From the NCBI RefSeq assembly GCF_003581425.1, contig NZ_QXTG01000001.1:434001-498000 (forward strand): 64,000 bases of DNA, in the 5' to 3' direction. A program made the translations under genes and the position numbers. This document shows, piece by piece, positions 43,966 to 55,165 of the stretch (position 1 is the stretch's first letter; the number at the start of each line of letters is the position of its first letter). Under the pieces are notes generated by a model, which searched no databases, was not told the origin of the DNA, and saw nothing but the letters and a program-made list of their open reading frames with translations. The DNA is from Amnibacterium setariae (GTDB lineage Bacteria > Actinomycetota > Actinomycetes > Actinomycetales > Microbacteriaceae).

Positions 43966-44570
43966 GCATCGACATCCGCATCTGGGGCGCGGCGTCCGGC
44001 GCCGCCGTCGTCGCGCTGCTCGCGGGCGGCTGGTTCGTCGGGGTGCAGCCCGCGCTCGCCTCCGCGACCGAGTCGGCGCAGACGGCGTCGAGCGTCGACG
44101 CGCAGAACACGGCGACCACGGCGAGGATCGCGTCCCTCTCGAAGGCGGCGGCGAAGTCCGACGCGCTCGAGGCGGAGAACGCGAAGCTGCTGAAGTCGGT
44201 GCCGACCATCCTCAAGCCGAACACGTTCATCCGGCGCATCAACGAGGTCGCGGCGCTGGACTCCGTCGACGTCGTCTCGATCAGCCCGGGCGACTCCGCG
44301 GCCTACACGGCACCGGAGGGCATCTCCGGCGTCGGGGCCTCCTCGCTGGCGCTCGGGACGACCGATCCGGCCATCAGCGCGGCGAACTTCACCGTCGTCC
44401 CCGTGACGGTCGCCATCAGTGGCCAGCCCGACGCCGTGCTGCAGTTCACGCACGACATCCAGAACGACGAGCGGGTGTTCGCGATCAACAGCGTCCAGAC
44501 CAGCAAGAGCGACACCGGATCGGGCGTCTCCTCGACGCTCAGCGGCTTCATCTACACGCTCAAGCGCTGA
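43962..44570 (+). CDS. pilO: Type IV pilus assembly protein PilO
   Basis: Predicted PilO, partner of PilN. The 202-residue product has a membrane helix at about 7-27, an Ala/Ser-rich coiled coil (28-75) and a ferredoxin-like domain, with FTVVPVTVAISGQPDAVLQF and a C-terminal strand SGFIYTLKR. The family is weakly conserved, so the call rests on architecture and position. GTG start overlaps the pilN stop. No PilP or PilQ gene follows, which fits a cell with one membrane. Confidence 0.82.
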   Translation: MSIDIRIWGAASGAAVVALLAGGWFVGVQPALASATESAQTASSVDAQNTATTARIASLSKAAAKSDALEAENAKLLKSVPTILKPNTFIRRINEVAALDSVDVVSISPGDSAAYTAPEGISGVGASSLALGTTDPAISAANFTVVPVTVAISGQPDAVLQFTHDIQNDERVFAINSVQTSKSDTGSGVSSTLSGFIYTLKR

Positions 44571-44588
44571 CATCAGCACCACGTCGGG

Positions 44589-44613
44589 AGGCGGGCGCGC
44601 TGTGCGCCCGCCT
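44589..44613 (+). terminator. Hairpin at the end of the pilus locus
   Basis: AGGCGGGCGC (44589-44598) pairs perfectly with GCGCCCGCCT (44604-44613) around a five-base loop, 18 bases past pilO. It is followed by TCCGCTC rather than a T-run, so termination is likely but not certain. Confidence 0.6.
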
Positions 44614-44640
44614 TCCGCTCGTCCGCGCCGGGAGGCACCC

Positions 44641-46305
44641 GTGAACCGCAGCGCCGGAGCCGGCCTGCGCCGATGCGCCGCGCTCGTCGCGACCGTCGCC
44701 ATGACGGTCGGGCTCGGAGGAGCGGCCGTCGCCGCTGACGCGGGCGGCGACCCGAGCCGCTTCGTCGTGCAGGTCGACGGCGCGCTGCCGACGGCCGCGC
44801 AGCTCGACGCGAGCCTGCCGTCGGTGCAGGTCGAGTCCGTCCGTCCGCTGGGGGAGGGGCTCGCCGCGGTCGAGGTCACGGGTCGCGGCACGGAGACGCA
44901 GCAGGAGCGCGCCCTCGACGCCTCGCCGCTCGTCGACGCGGCGTCGCCCGACCGCCGGTTCACCGTCGCCTCGACCCGCGCGCCGGTCGCCGACGCGGAC
45001 CCGTGGACCAGCGAGCAGTGGGACCTCTGGGACGCGTCGTCGCAGGCGCGCGCCGGCGGGTTCGGCATCGACGCGCCGCGCGCCTGGACGCGCACGCGCG
45101 GCGACCGCGACGTCGTCGTCGCCGTGCTCGACACGGGCATCACGCCCCACCCGGACCTGCGGGGCGCTTCCGTGCTCCCGGGCTACGACTTCGTCTCCGA
45201 CATCGAGGGGATCGACACGGGCGACGGCGGCGGCTGGGACGGCGACCCGTCCGACCCCGGCGACGCGTGCGCCGAGCTCGGCACCGACTCCTCCTGGCAC
45301 GGCACGTTCGTCGCCGGCGAGATCGTCGCCCAGCGGAACGGCACGGGCGTGATCGGCGCGGCGCCGCGCGTCTCCGTGCTGCCCGTGCGGGTGCTCGGCG
45401 GCTGCGGCGGCTCCGAGGGCGACTCGATCGCCGCGATCGAGTGGGCCTCCGGCGGCCGGGTGCCGGGCGTGCCCGCCAACCCGAACCCCGCGCAGGTCCT
45501 CTCCCTCTCCCTGGGGTCCGACACGGGGGAGTGCTCCGACGCCCTGCAGACGGCGATCGACGACGCGATCGACCGCGGCACGGTCGTCGTCGCGGCCGCC
45601 GGCAACGACGGCGCGACCATGGCGGACACCTCGCCGGCGAACTGCGCCGGGGTCGTGAGCGTCGTCGCGACGACGCGGACAGGGATGCTGGCCGGGTACT
45701 CGAACCGCGGCGACGCGAGCATCACGCCGTCGATCGCGGCGCCGGGCGGGTCCGACGCGAACCCCGTCGTCGGGGACGTCTGGACCGCGGCCGGCGCGTT
45801 CACGGACCAGGGGAACCGCGCGGCGATCGGTGCCGACCAGGGCACGAGCATGGCCACGCCCCGCGTCGCCGCCGCCGTCGCGCTGCTGCTGTCCGTGCGA
45901 CCCGGCCTCGACCCGGCCGACGTCATGCAGCGCCTCGCCGCGACCGCGACGCCCTTCCCGGCGGGATCCACCTGCACGGAGGCGCGGTGCGGCGAGGGCA
46001 TCGTCAACGCCGGCGACCTGGTCGGGGCGCAACGGGTCTTCCTGCAGACCGCCGCGCCGAGGACGACCGGGACGGCACGGGTCGGCAAGCGGCTGACCGC
46101 GACGTCCGGCTCGTGGAAGCCGTCGCCGACCGCGGTCCGGTACCGCTGGCTGCGCGACGGGAAGCCCGTCGCGGGTGCGACCGGGCGGGCGTACCGCCTC
46201 CGCCCGCGCGACGCCGGCCACCGGATCGCCGTGCGCGTGCAGGCGGTGCGGGGCGGGACGCTCGCCGCGACGGCGACCAGCCCGGCCCGCCGGATCCCTC
46301 GCTGA
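44641..46305 (+). CDS. Secreted subtilisin-like serine protease (S8)
   Basis: A 554-residue extracellular protease. Signal peptide to about residue 33 (cleavage near AVAADA), a short inhibitor-like propeptide (about 40-115), then the S8 domain with Asp164 in AVLDTGI, His220 in WHGTFVAGE (canonical HGTHVAG is changed to HGTF), oxyanion Asn in AAAGNDG and Ser403 in GTSMATP. The last 80 residues resemble a small Ig-like repeat (GSWKPSPTAVRYRWLRDGKP). Cysteines suggest disulfides. GTG with GGGAGG in front. It lies next to the pilus locus but is separate from it by a hairpin. Confidence 0.92.
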   Translation: MNRSAGAGLRRCAALVATVAMTVGLGGAAVAADAGGDPSRFVVQVDGALPTAAQLDASLPSVQVESVRPLGEGLAAVEVTGRGTETQQERALDASPLVDAASPDRRFTVASTRAPVADADPWTSEQWDLWDASSQARAGGFGIDAPRAWTRTRGDRDVVVAVLDTGITPHPDLRGASVLPGYDFVSDIEGIDTGDGGGWDGDPSDPGDACAELGTDSSWHGTFVAGEIVAQRNGTGVIGAAPRVSVLPVRVLGGCGGSEGDSIAAIEWASGGRVPGVPANPNPAQVLSLSLGSDTGECSDALQTAIDDAIDRGTVVVAAAGNDGATMADTSPANCAGVVSVVATTRTGMLAGYSNRGDASITPSIAAPGGSDANPVVGDVWTAAGAFTDQGNRAAIGADQGTSMATPRVAAAVALLLSVRPGLDPADVMQRLAATATPFPAGSTCTEARCGEGIVNAGDLVGAQRVFLQTAAPRTTGTARVGKRLTATSGSWKPSPTAVRYRWLRDGKPVAGATGRAYRLRPRDAGHRIAVRVQAVRGGTLAATATSPARRIPR

Positions 46306-46350
46306 CGGCTCCCGTAGGCTCTCCGCGCCGCGACGAGAGGAACCCCCGAC

Positions 46351-47271
46351 ATGGCCGAGCCGAACCGTCCCGTCGAGGAGCCGTCGGAGGACCCCGGCCG
46401 CCGCGCCGACCCCGAGGCCGACCGCACCGAGGAGCGCCCGGCGACCGCCGTGCCCGCCGGGGAGCGGGAGGCGTCCGCGGTCGCTGAGGAGCGCCCCGGT
46501 ACCGCGGTGCCCGCGGCCGACCGCGCCACGACGGACCGGACCCTCGAGCAGGAGCGCGCGGACGCGCGCGCCGCGACCGATCGCCTCGACGGGCGCGACG
46601 ACGACCGGACGCGCCCGGAGGCGACCCGCCCGCTCGAGACGCCTCCGCGCGAGGACCGGGGGAGCGCCGAGCCCGCCCGCACGACGCCGGTGCCGCCCGC
46701 GCCCGCGCCGCAGCAGCCCGTGCTCGCGCCGGCCGAGGAAACCGCTCCGCCCGCGCCGAAGAAGCACGGGAACCGTCTCGCGGCGACCGCGTGGGTGCTG
46801 CTCGCGACCGGCCTCTTCGTCGCGGTGTACTTCGCCGCGGTCGCGCTGCTCGAGCTGCTCATCGCCGGCCCGCAGGCGGTGGCGCCGCAGCTGCAGGTGT
46901 TCGCGACGACCGGCGGCGGCGTCCTCGCCTGGCTGCCGGCCCTGTTCTTCTTCCTGCTGTTCGAGCTGACCGTGCTGCTGTTCAACCGCGCGGGCCGGTT
47001 CGCCTACGTCGTCGCGAGCCTCATCGTCGGCGTGCTCGTCTACGCGCTGGCCGCCTCCCTCGTCCCGCTCGTCGCCGGCGGGTCCGCCCCGGACCGGAAC
47101 ACCGCGGTGCAGGCCTTCCTGAGCCCCGTGTTCGTGCTCACCGGCCTCGTCGCCCGCGAGGTGATGCTCTGGACCGGGTTCGCGATCGGTGCGCGCGGCA
47201 CCCGCGTGCGCCGCCGCGACAAGGAGGCCCGTCGCCGGTACGAGCAGGAGCTGGGCGACGGCCGCGCCTGA
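46351..47271 (+). CDS. Membrane protein with long acidic N-terminus, unknown
   Basis: I do not recognise this 306-residue protein. Residues 1-140 are charged and Pro/Ala/Glu/Arg-rich, with no fold expected. Four membrane helices follow (about 146-172, 190-210, 218-240 and 252-275), and the C-terminus is a basic tail (RRRDKEARRRYEQ), so both ends are probably cytoplasmic. ATG with GAGAGGAA before it. The downstream membrane-protein gene overlaps its end, so the two may form a pair. Confidence 0.75.
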   Translation: MAEPNRPVEEPSEDPGRRADPEADRTEERPATAVPAGEREASAVAEERPGTAVPAADRATTDRTLEQERADARAATDRLDGRDDDRTRPEATRPLETPPREDRGSAEPARTTPVPPAPAPQQPVLAPAEETAPPAPKKHGNRLAATAWVLLATGLFVAVYFAAVALLELLIAGPQAVAPQLQVFATTGGGVLAWLPALFFFLLFELTVLLFNRAGRFAYVVASLIVGVLVYALAASLVPLVAGGSAPDRNTAVQAFLSPVFVLTGLVAREVMLWTGFAIGARGTRVRRRDKEARRRYEQELGDGRA

Positions 47272-47725
47272 CGGCCGCGCCGGCCTCGCGCCGGCGCTCC
47301 TCGCCGGGCTCGGCTGGGCCGCTGCCGTCGTCGCGGCGAACGGCCTGATCAGCGTGGGCACCGGGCTCGAGGTGGTCCCGGTGCGCGGCGCCGGTCCGCT
47401 CGCCGAGCCGCTCGGCGTCGCGGTCGCGGCGCTCCTGATCGTGCTGCGCGGCGCACGGGCCACATCGCGCAGCGTCCTCCTGCCGCTCGAGACCGCCCTG
47501 CTCGCCGCCGCGTCCCTGCTCGTCGTCGCGGGCTTCGTCGCCCTCGCGATGAACGGGCCGGGCGACGGGTTCCTGACCCTCGGCAGCGCCGCCGTGTCCG
47601 CCTTCACGCTCGTCGACGCCGTGCTCGCCGCGGTCGCGGGGCTCGTCGTGCTCCTCGTGGTGCGCGCGCGGGCGGCCGGTGCGGGGCGCCCGCGCTGGCC
47701 GTGGGAGGAGGACGGGGACCCGTGA
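47189..47725 (+). CDS. Small membrane protein, unknown, start uncertain
   Basis: An open frame with about four membrane helices (from LAPALLAGLGWAAAVVAAN to LAAVAGLVVLLVVRARAAG) and a basic, Trp/Glu-ending tail. It has high hydrophobicity in the right pattern, so it is likely real. The only common start codon gives an 83-base overlap with the previous gene; translation more likely begins near 47260-47290 at a less usual codon. The function is not known. Confidence 0.55.
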   Translation: MRAAPACAAATRRPVAGTSRSWATAAPDGRAGLAPALLAGLGWAAAVVAANGLISVGTGLEVVPVRGAGPLAEPLGVAVAALLIVLRGARATSRSVLLPLETALLAAASLLVVAGFVALAMNGPGDGFLTLGSAAVSAFTLVDAVLAAVAGLVVLLVVRARAAGAGRPRWPWEEDGDP

Positions 47726-47738
47726 TCGCCGGGCGTGT

Positions 47739-47768
47739 TCGACACGACCTCCCGAGTGCGGTTATCAT
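47739..47768 (+). promoter_or_regulatory. Promoter of the str operon
   Basis: TCGACA (47739-47744) as -35 and TATCAT (47763-47768) as -10, 18 bases apart, both close to consensus. The start site would give a leader of about 200 bases before rpsL, in which S7-type autoregulation could act (inference). Confidence 0.6.
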
Positions 47769-47971
47769 GGTGGGCACGTGTGCCGCTTCCCGGCGCACGG
47801 CTCGTCCCTCGGAACGCTTCCGGCCGCCAGGCGGGTAGGCGCTGTTGGGACCGCTGCGGATGCGCGTCATCCGCTTCGACCGTCCGGCGCCGGAACCCGG
47901 CGCCCCGCATCCCGCGAGGGATGCCGTCCGGAAAGCAGCCCGCCCCGCAAGGCGGCTAAGGAGTCAGCAGA

Positions 47972-48349
47972 GTGCCCACCATCCAGCAGCTGGTCCGCAA
48001 GGGCCGCACGCCCAAGGTCGTCAAGACCAAGGCGCCTGCGCTGAAGGCGAACCCGCAGCAGCGCGGCGTCTGCACCCGCGTCTACACCACGACGCCGAAG
48101 AAGCCGAACTCCGCGCTCCGCAAGGTGGCGCGCGTGAAGCTCTCGAACGGCACCGAGGTCACCGCCTACATCCCCGGTGAGGGCCACAACCTCCAGGAGC
48201 ACTCGATGGTGCTCGTGCGCGGCGGCCGCGTGAAGGACCTGCCCGGCGTGCGCTACAAGATCGTCCGCGGCGCGCTGGACACCCAGGCCGTCAAGAACCG
48301 CAAGCAGGCCCGCAGCCGCTACGGCGCCAAGTTGGAGAAGAAGAAGTAA
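47972..48349 (+). CDS. rpsL: 30S ribosomal protein S12
   Basis: Decoding-site protein of the small subunit, 125 residues. The sequence is typical ([40 protein letters not shown]). GTG start with AAGGAG in front. The residues around KPNSALRK and LPGVRYK, where streptomycin-resistance changes occur in other species, look wild-type. The stop overlaps the rpsG ATG (TAATG). First gene of the str operon. Confidence 0.98.
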   Translation: MPTIQQLVRKGRTPKVVKTKAPALKANPQQRGVCTRVYTTTPKKPNSALRKVARVKLSNGTEVTAYIPGEGHNLQEHSMVLVRGGRVKDLPGVRYKIVRGALDTQAVKNRKQARSRYGAKLEKKK

Positions 48350-48819
48350 TGCCTCGTAAGGGTCCCGCCCCGAAGCGCCCGGTCGTCGCCGACCCGGTGT
48401 ACCAGGCTCCGGTCGTCAGCCAGCTCGTCAACAAGATCCTCGTCGACGGCAAGAAGGGCCTCGCCGAGCGCATCGTCTACGGCGCGCTCGAGGAGGTCGC
48501 GGCGAAGAACGGCCAGGACGCCGTCGCCACGCTGAAGAAGGCGCTCGACAACGTGCGCCCGACCATCGAGGTCAAGAGCCGCCGCGTCGGCGGCTCGACG
48601 TACCAGGTCCCGGTCGAGGTCAAGCCGCACCGCGCGAACACGCTCGCGCTGCGCTGGCTCACCTCCTACGCCAAGGCCCGCCGCGAGAAGTCGATGACGG
48701 ACCGCCTCACCAACGAGATCCTCGACGCGTCGAACGGCCTCGGCGCCGCGGTCAAGCGCCGCGAGGACACGCACAAGATGGCCGAGTCGAACCGCGCCTT
48801 CGCGCACTACCGCTGGTAG
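48349..48819 (+). CDS. rpsG: 30S ribosomal protein S7
   Basis: Small-subunit head protein that nucleates 16S rRNA 3' domain assembly; 156 residues, usual length. Conserved segments: [46 protein letters not shown] and the ending [11 protein letters not shown]. Coupled to rpsL by the overlapping stop/start. A 147-base gap with hairpin potential precedes fusA. Confidence 0.98.
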   Translation: MPRKGPAPKRPVVADPVYQAPVVSQLVNKILVDGKKGLAERIVYGALEEVAAKNGQDAVATLKKALDNVRPTIEVKSRRVGGSTYQVPVEVKPHRANTLALRWLTSYAKARREKSMTDRLTNEILDASNGLGAAVKRREDTHKMAESNRAFAHYRW

Positions 48820-48966
48820 TCCGAGAAGAACAGCACTCCACCGCGGCCGCGGCTCCGTCCACCTGGACGGGGTCCGCGGCCTCGGGCATGAAACGGGGCC
48901 CTGAAGCGTTGCCCCAGCAGGCACAGAAACGCTGCAGAGCCCACCACCTCTTCGAAAGGTTCCCCC

Positions 48967-51087
<2,121 letters not shown>

Positions 51088-51093
51088 TCGGGG

Positions 51094-51180
51094 AGGGCGT
51101 CGGGCGCGACCGGCTTCGCCGGCCCCGTCCGACGCCCTGCTCCGGCGCCGGCGCGCCTCCGCGGCACGGCTTCGCCGTGC
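51094..51180 (+). terminator. Two hairpins between fusA and tuf
   Basis: AGGGCGTC (51094) pairs with GACGCCCT (51131-51138), enclosing an inner CCGGC-TTCG-type stem; a second hairpin GCACGG/CCGTGC follows at 51164-51180. No T-runs. They probably attenuate read-through, since tuf has its own promoter downstream. Confidence 0.5.
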
Positions 51181-51264
51181 GACGGGCTCGCCGGCATGAG
51201 CCGGCGGGGCGCTCCCGCGCCCTCTCCGCGAGCGGTCCACGGACCTGGTCGTTCGCAACGAGCG

Positions 51265-51295
51265 TGTAACAAACCGAAATCCAGTCGGGTATCCT
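51265..51295 (+). promoter_or_regulatory. Putative tuf promoter
   Basis: TGTAAC (51265-51270) and TATCCT (51290-51295) separated by 19 bases, in the only AT-richer stretch of the gap. Gives a leader of about 75 bases before the tuf GTG. EF-Tu often has an additional promoter in actinobacteria, so this is reasonable. Confidence 0.4.
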
Positions 51296-51376
51296 CGACC
51301 GGTCGTTTCCTGCGCAAACCCGCGCCTCTACGACCGAGGTAGGACACCTCGACCAACAGTCCCGAGGAGGACATCA

Positions 51377-52570
<1,194 letters not shown>

Positions 52571-52590
52571 GCTGAGCCTCACCGATCGAC

Positions 52591-52620
52591 AAGGGGTCGG
52601 GCCTTCGGGCCCGGCCCCTT
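52591..52620 (+). terminator. Terminator after tuf
   Basis: AAGGGGTCGGGCC and GGCCCGGCCCCTT pair around a TTCG tetraloop 20 bases past the tuf stop, followed by CGTCGT. A 13-bp stem with one G-T pair. Strong intrinsic terminator shape. Confidence 0.85.
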
Positions 52621-52640
52621 CGTCGTACCCGGGCGCTCCG

Positions 52641-53273
52641 TCAGACGAGCGCCCGGACCCGCCGACGGAGGAACACGCCCTCCACCCGCTCGTGCCACGC
52701 GAGCCGGCGGAGCAGCCTCATCGGGGTCCAGAGCTCGTCGCGGTAGCGGTGCACGCCGGTGCGCGGCATCGACGCGAGCAGGCCGCGCACGTGGGCCGCG
52801 GACCGCGAGAGCTCCTCGAGCAGGTCGTCGACGGGCTCCAGCTCGGGCAGCCCCAGCCGGCGCGCGTAGCCACGCGACTCCGTGTCGACGACGTGCCGGG
52901 CGATCGCCGCGGGCGTCCGCCACGGCATCCACCCGGGCTGGTCGACGTCCGGGTCCTCCCGGTCCCACCGCTCGGGGCCGGCGGTCCGCAGCTGCTCGAT
53001 CGTCCTCGTCCGCTCCTCGCGCAGCACCGCGAGCGTCCTGGTGACGTGCGCGTCGGTGGCCGGTGCGCGATCCGCCGCGAACAGCTGGTCCTCGCCGCGC
53101 AGCGTCTCGGTGACGACGACCCCGTCCGCGCCGGTGCGCCGCCGCAGGGCCTCGAGCGCGAGCGCCTCCGTCTCCGCCTGCGCGCACTCGCCCCAGGCGG
53201 CGAGGTCGAGGGACCACACCGCGACCTGCCCGAGGGACGCCATCACGTCGCTGCGGTCCACCCCGACGTCCAC
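52641..53273 (-). CDS. DinB-like four-helix protein
   Basis: A 210-residue helical protein that resembles the DinB / mycothiol-dependent isomerase superfamily. It has spaced histidines that normally bind one metal ([18 protein letters not shown] and [12 protein letters not shown]) and a long insert of Arg/Glu helices. Members are metalloenzymes using bacillithiol or mycothiol, or have no known activity, so only the fold is proposed. GTG start near the murE-like promoter. It converges on tuf across the terminator. Confidence 0.65.
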   Translation of the reverse strand: MDVGVDRSDVMASLGQVAVWSLDLAAWGECAQAETEALALEALRRRTGADGVVVTETLRGEDQLFAADRAPATDAHVTRTLAVLREERTRTIEQLRTAGPERWDREDPDVDQPGWMPWRTPAAIARHVVDTESRGYARRLGLPELEPVDDLLEELSRSAAHVRGLLASMPRTGVHRYRDELWTPMRLLRRLAWHERVEGVFLRRRVRALV

Positions 53274-53338
53274 GGAGCGACCGTAGCCCCGGCAGGGCGG
53301 GGCGCCGGGAGCGTCCGCGCACCTACAGTGGTCCGGTC

Positions 53339-54898
53339 ATGCCTGCCCCGGTCCCGTCCCCGTTCGTGCCCGAGTCGACCGAACCGGTCGCCCTCGCCGA
53401 CCTCGCCGGCCGCTTCGACCTCGCGGGCGACCCCCGCGACGTCGCGGTCACCGGCATCAGCCTGGGCACCGCCGCCGTGCGGCCCGGGCACCTCTTCATC
53501 GCCCTCCAGGGGGTCCGCAGCCACGGCGCGGACCACGCCGCCGACGCGGTCGCGCGCGGCGCCGTCGCCGTGCTCACCGACCCCGGGCACGCGGACCTCG
53601 CGCTCGGCGTCCCGGTGCTGACGACGCCGGAGCCGCGCCCGCTGCTCGGCGAGCTCGCCGCCGCGGTCTACCGCACGCGCGAGCACCACCCGCTGCTCCT
53701 CGGCGTCACGGGCACGAACGGCAAGACCTCCACGAGCCACCTGCTCGCGGGGCTGCTCGACCTGCTCGAGGTCCCGAACGGGCTCAGCTCCACGGCGGAG
53801 CGTCGGGTCGGTCCCGAGCGCCGCGTCGCCGGGCTCACCACCCCGGAGGCGACGGAGCTGCACGCGCTCATCGCCCGCATGGTCGAAGCGGGCGTCGAGG
53901 CCGCCGCGATCGAGGTCAGCGCCCAGGGCCTCTCGCGCCACCGCCTCGACGGCATCGTCTTCGACGTCGCCGGCTTCACGAACCTCAGCCACGACCACCT
54001 CGACGACTACGCCGACATGGAGGAGTACTACGCCGCGAAGGCGGTGCTCTTCCAGCCGGACCGGTCGCGCCGGGCGGTCGTCTCCCTCGACACCGCCTGG
54101 GGCGCCCGCGTCGTCGCCGACGCCGGCGTCCCGACCACGACCATCGCGCTCGCGGGCGGCGAGGCCGCCGAGTGGACCGTCACGGTCACCGAGGAGACCC
54201 AGGCGCACACCGCCTTCGTGCTCGAGGGCACGGGGGACCGGCGCATCGCGACCCGAATCCCGGTGCTCGGCGCCCACATGGCGGCGAACGCCGGCCTGGC
54301 GATCGTGATGCTGCTCGAGGCGGGCTACGCGTTCGACCGGCTGAAGACGGTGCTCGAGGGACCGCGGGGCATGGACGCGACGCTCCCCGGCCGCACCGAG
54401 CTGGTCTCCGGTCCCGGCGCGCCCGCCGTCTACGTCGACTTCGGCCACTCGCCGCACGCCTTCCAGGAGACCCTCGCGGCGGTCCGCGCGGTCACGCCGG
54501 GCAAGGTGATCATGCTGTTCGGCGCCGACGGCGACCGGGACACCACGAAGCGCCCGGACATGGCCCGTGCGGCGGTGGCCGGCAGCGACGTGCTCGTGGT
54601 CACGGACCACCACCCGCGCTTCGAGGACCCCGCGTCCATCCGCGCCGTGCTCGTCGCGGCGGCTCGCGAGGCGGCGCCGGACCATCCGCTCCACGAGGAG
54701 GGGCAGCCCGAGAAGGCGATCCGGCTCGCGGTCTCGCTCGCGGAGCCGGGCGACGCGATCCTCTGGGCCGGCCCCGGGCACCAGAACTACCGCGACATCC
54801 GCGGCGTCCGGACCGACTACTCCGCCCGCCGGGAGGCGCGCGCCGCGCTCCGCGAGGCCGGGTACGAGGCGGCTCCCTCCCGCGACCTGCAGTCCTGA
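53339..54898 (+). CDS. MurE-like Mur ligase with an altered DNPR motif
   Basis: A 519-residue ATP-dependent amide ligase of the Mur family, closest in layout to MurE (UDP-MurNAc-tripeptide synthetase): N-terminal UDP-binding domain (1-115), P-loop GTNGKT at 125-130, TTPEATEL and HLDDYADMEEYYAAK segments, and a C-terminal domain with GADGDRDTTKRPDMAR. The motif that selects the third amino acid, DNPR in enzymes using meso-DAP, reads DHHPR (423-427). It may be a paralogue with another substrate; a dcw cluster copy cannot be checked here. A TACAGT box ends 9 bases before the ATG, with no ribosome site. Confidence 0.85.
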   Translation: MPAPVPSPFVPESTEPVALADLAGRFDLAGDPRDVAVTGISLGTAAVRPGHLFIALQGVRSHGADHAADAVARGAVAVLTDPGHADLALGVPVLTTPEPRPLLGELAAAVYRTREHHPLLLGVTGTNGKTSTSHLLAGLLDLLEVPNGLSSTAERRVGPERRVAGLTTPEATELHALIARMVEAGVEAAAIEVSAQGLSRHRLDGIVFDVAGFTNLSHDHLDDYADMEEYYAAKAVLFQPDRSRRAVVSLDTAWGARVVADAGVPTTTIALAGGEAAEWTVTVTEETQAHTAFVLEGTGDRRIATRIPVLGAHMAANAGLAIVMLLEAGYAFDRLKTVLEGPRGMDATLPGRTELVSGPGAPAVYVDFGHSPHAFQETLAAVRAVTPGKVIMLFGADGDRDTTKRPDMARAAVAGSDVLVVTDHHPRFEDPASIRAVLVAAAREAAPDHPLHEEGQPEKAIRLAVSLAEPGDAILWAGPGHQNYRDIRGVRTDYSARREARAALREAGYEAAPSRDLQS

Positions 54899-54927
54899 CC
54901 CGGCCGCATAGGCGGTTCTTGCCGTGC

Positions 54928-55099
54928 GCCGGGGCTCCTCCGAGACCCGCCGCCCATCATCGATCCCGGACAGTCCGAGGAGCTCCCCGGGCCGGTTCGC
55001 ACCCCGATCCGACGGGCAATCGGATCGACTCCGGGTGCCCGGTCCGATCCTCGGACCGGGTGGGTGAGAAGGGGAGGGCTCGGCGGCCCTCCCCTTCTC
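54928..55099 (+). other. Multi-hairpin stretch, possible structured RNA
   Basis: Four hairpins follow one another in the 267-base gap: an imperfect stem CTCCTC/GAGGAG with CCGGGG/CCCCGG (54928-54990); ACCC-CGATCCGA with its complement (55001-55036); CCCGGTCCGA with TCGGACCGGG, loop TCC (55038-55060); and a perfect 14-bp stem beginning GAGAAGGGGAGGGC (55066-55099). No U-run follows. I recognise no known RNA family. It could be a leader element of topoisomerase IB or a small RNA. Confidence 0.45.
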
Positions 55100-55165
55100 C
55101 ATGTCCGCCGCGGTTCCGCTGCGCGATCCCTGATGCACAGCCCGGCGTCCATACACTCGCCGACC

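Noticed and set aside
44571-47725. pilQ/pilP homologues at the end of the pilus locus
   Set aside because: The following genes are a subtilase and small membrane proteins with no secretin features; absence fits a single-membrane cell.
55066-55099. 14-bp hairpin as an ordinary intrinsic terminator of the MurE-like gene
   Set aside because: It lies 170 bases past the stop, follows three other hairpins and has no U-tract; kept as part of a possible structured RNA instead.
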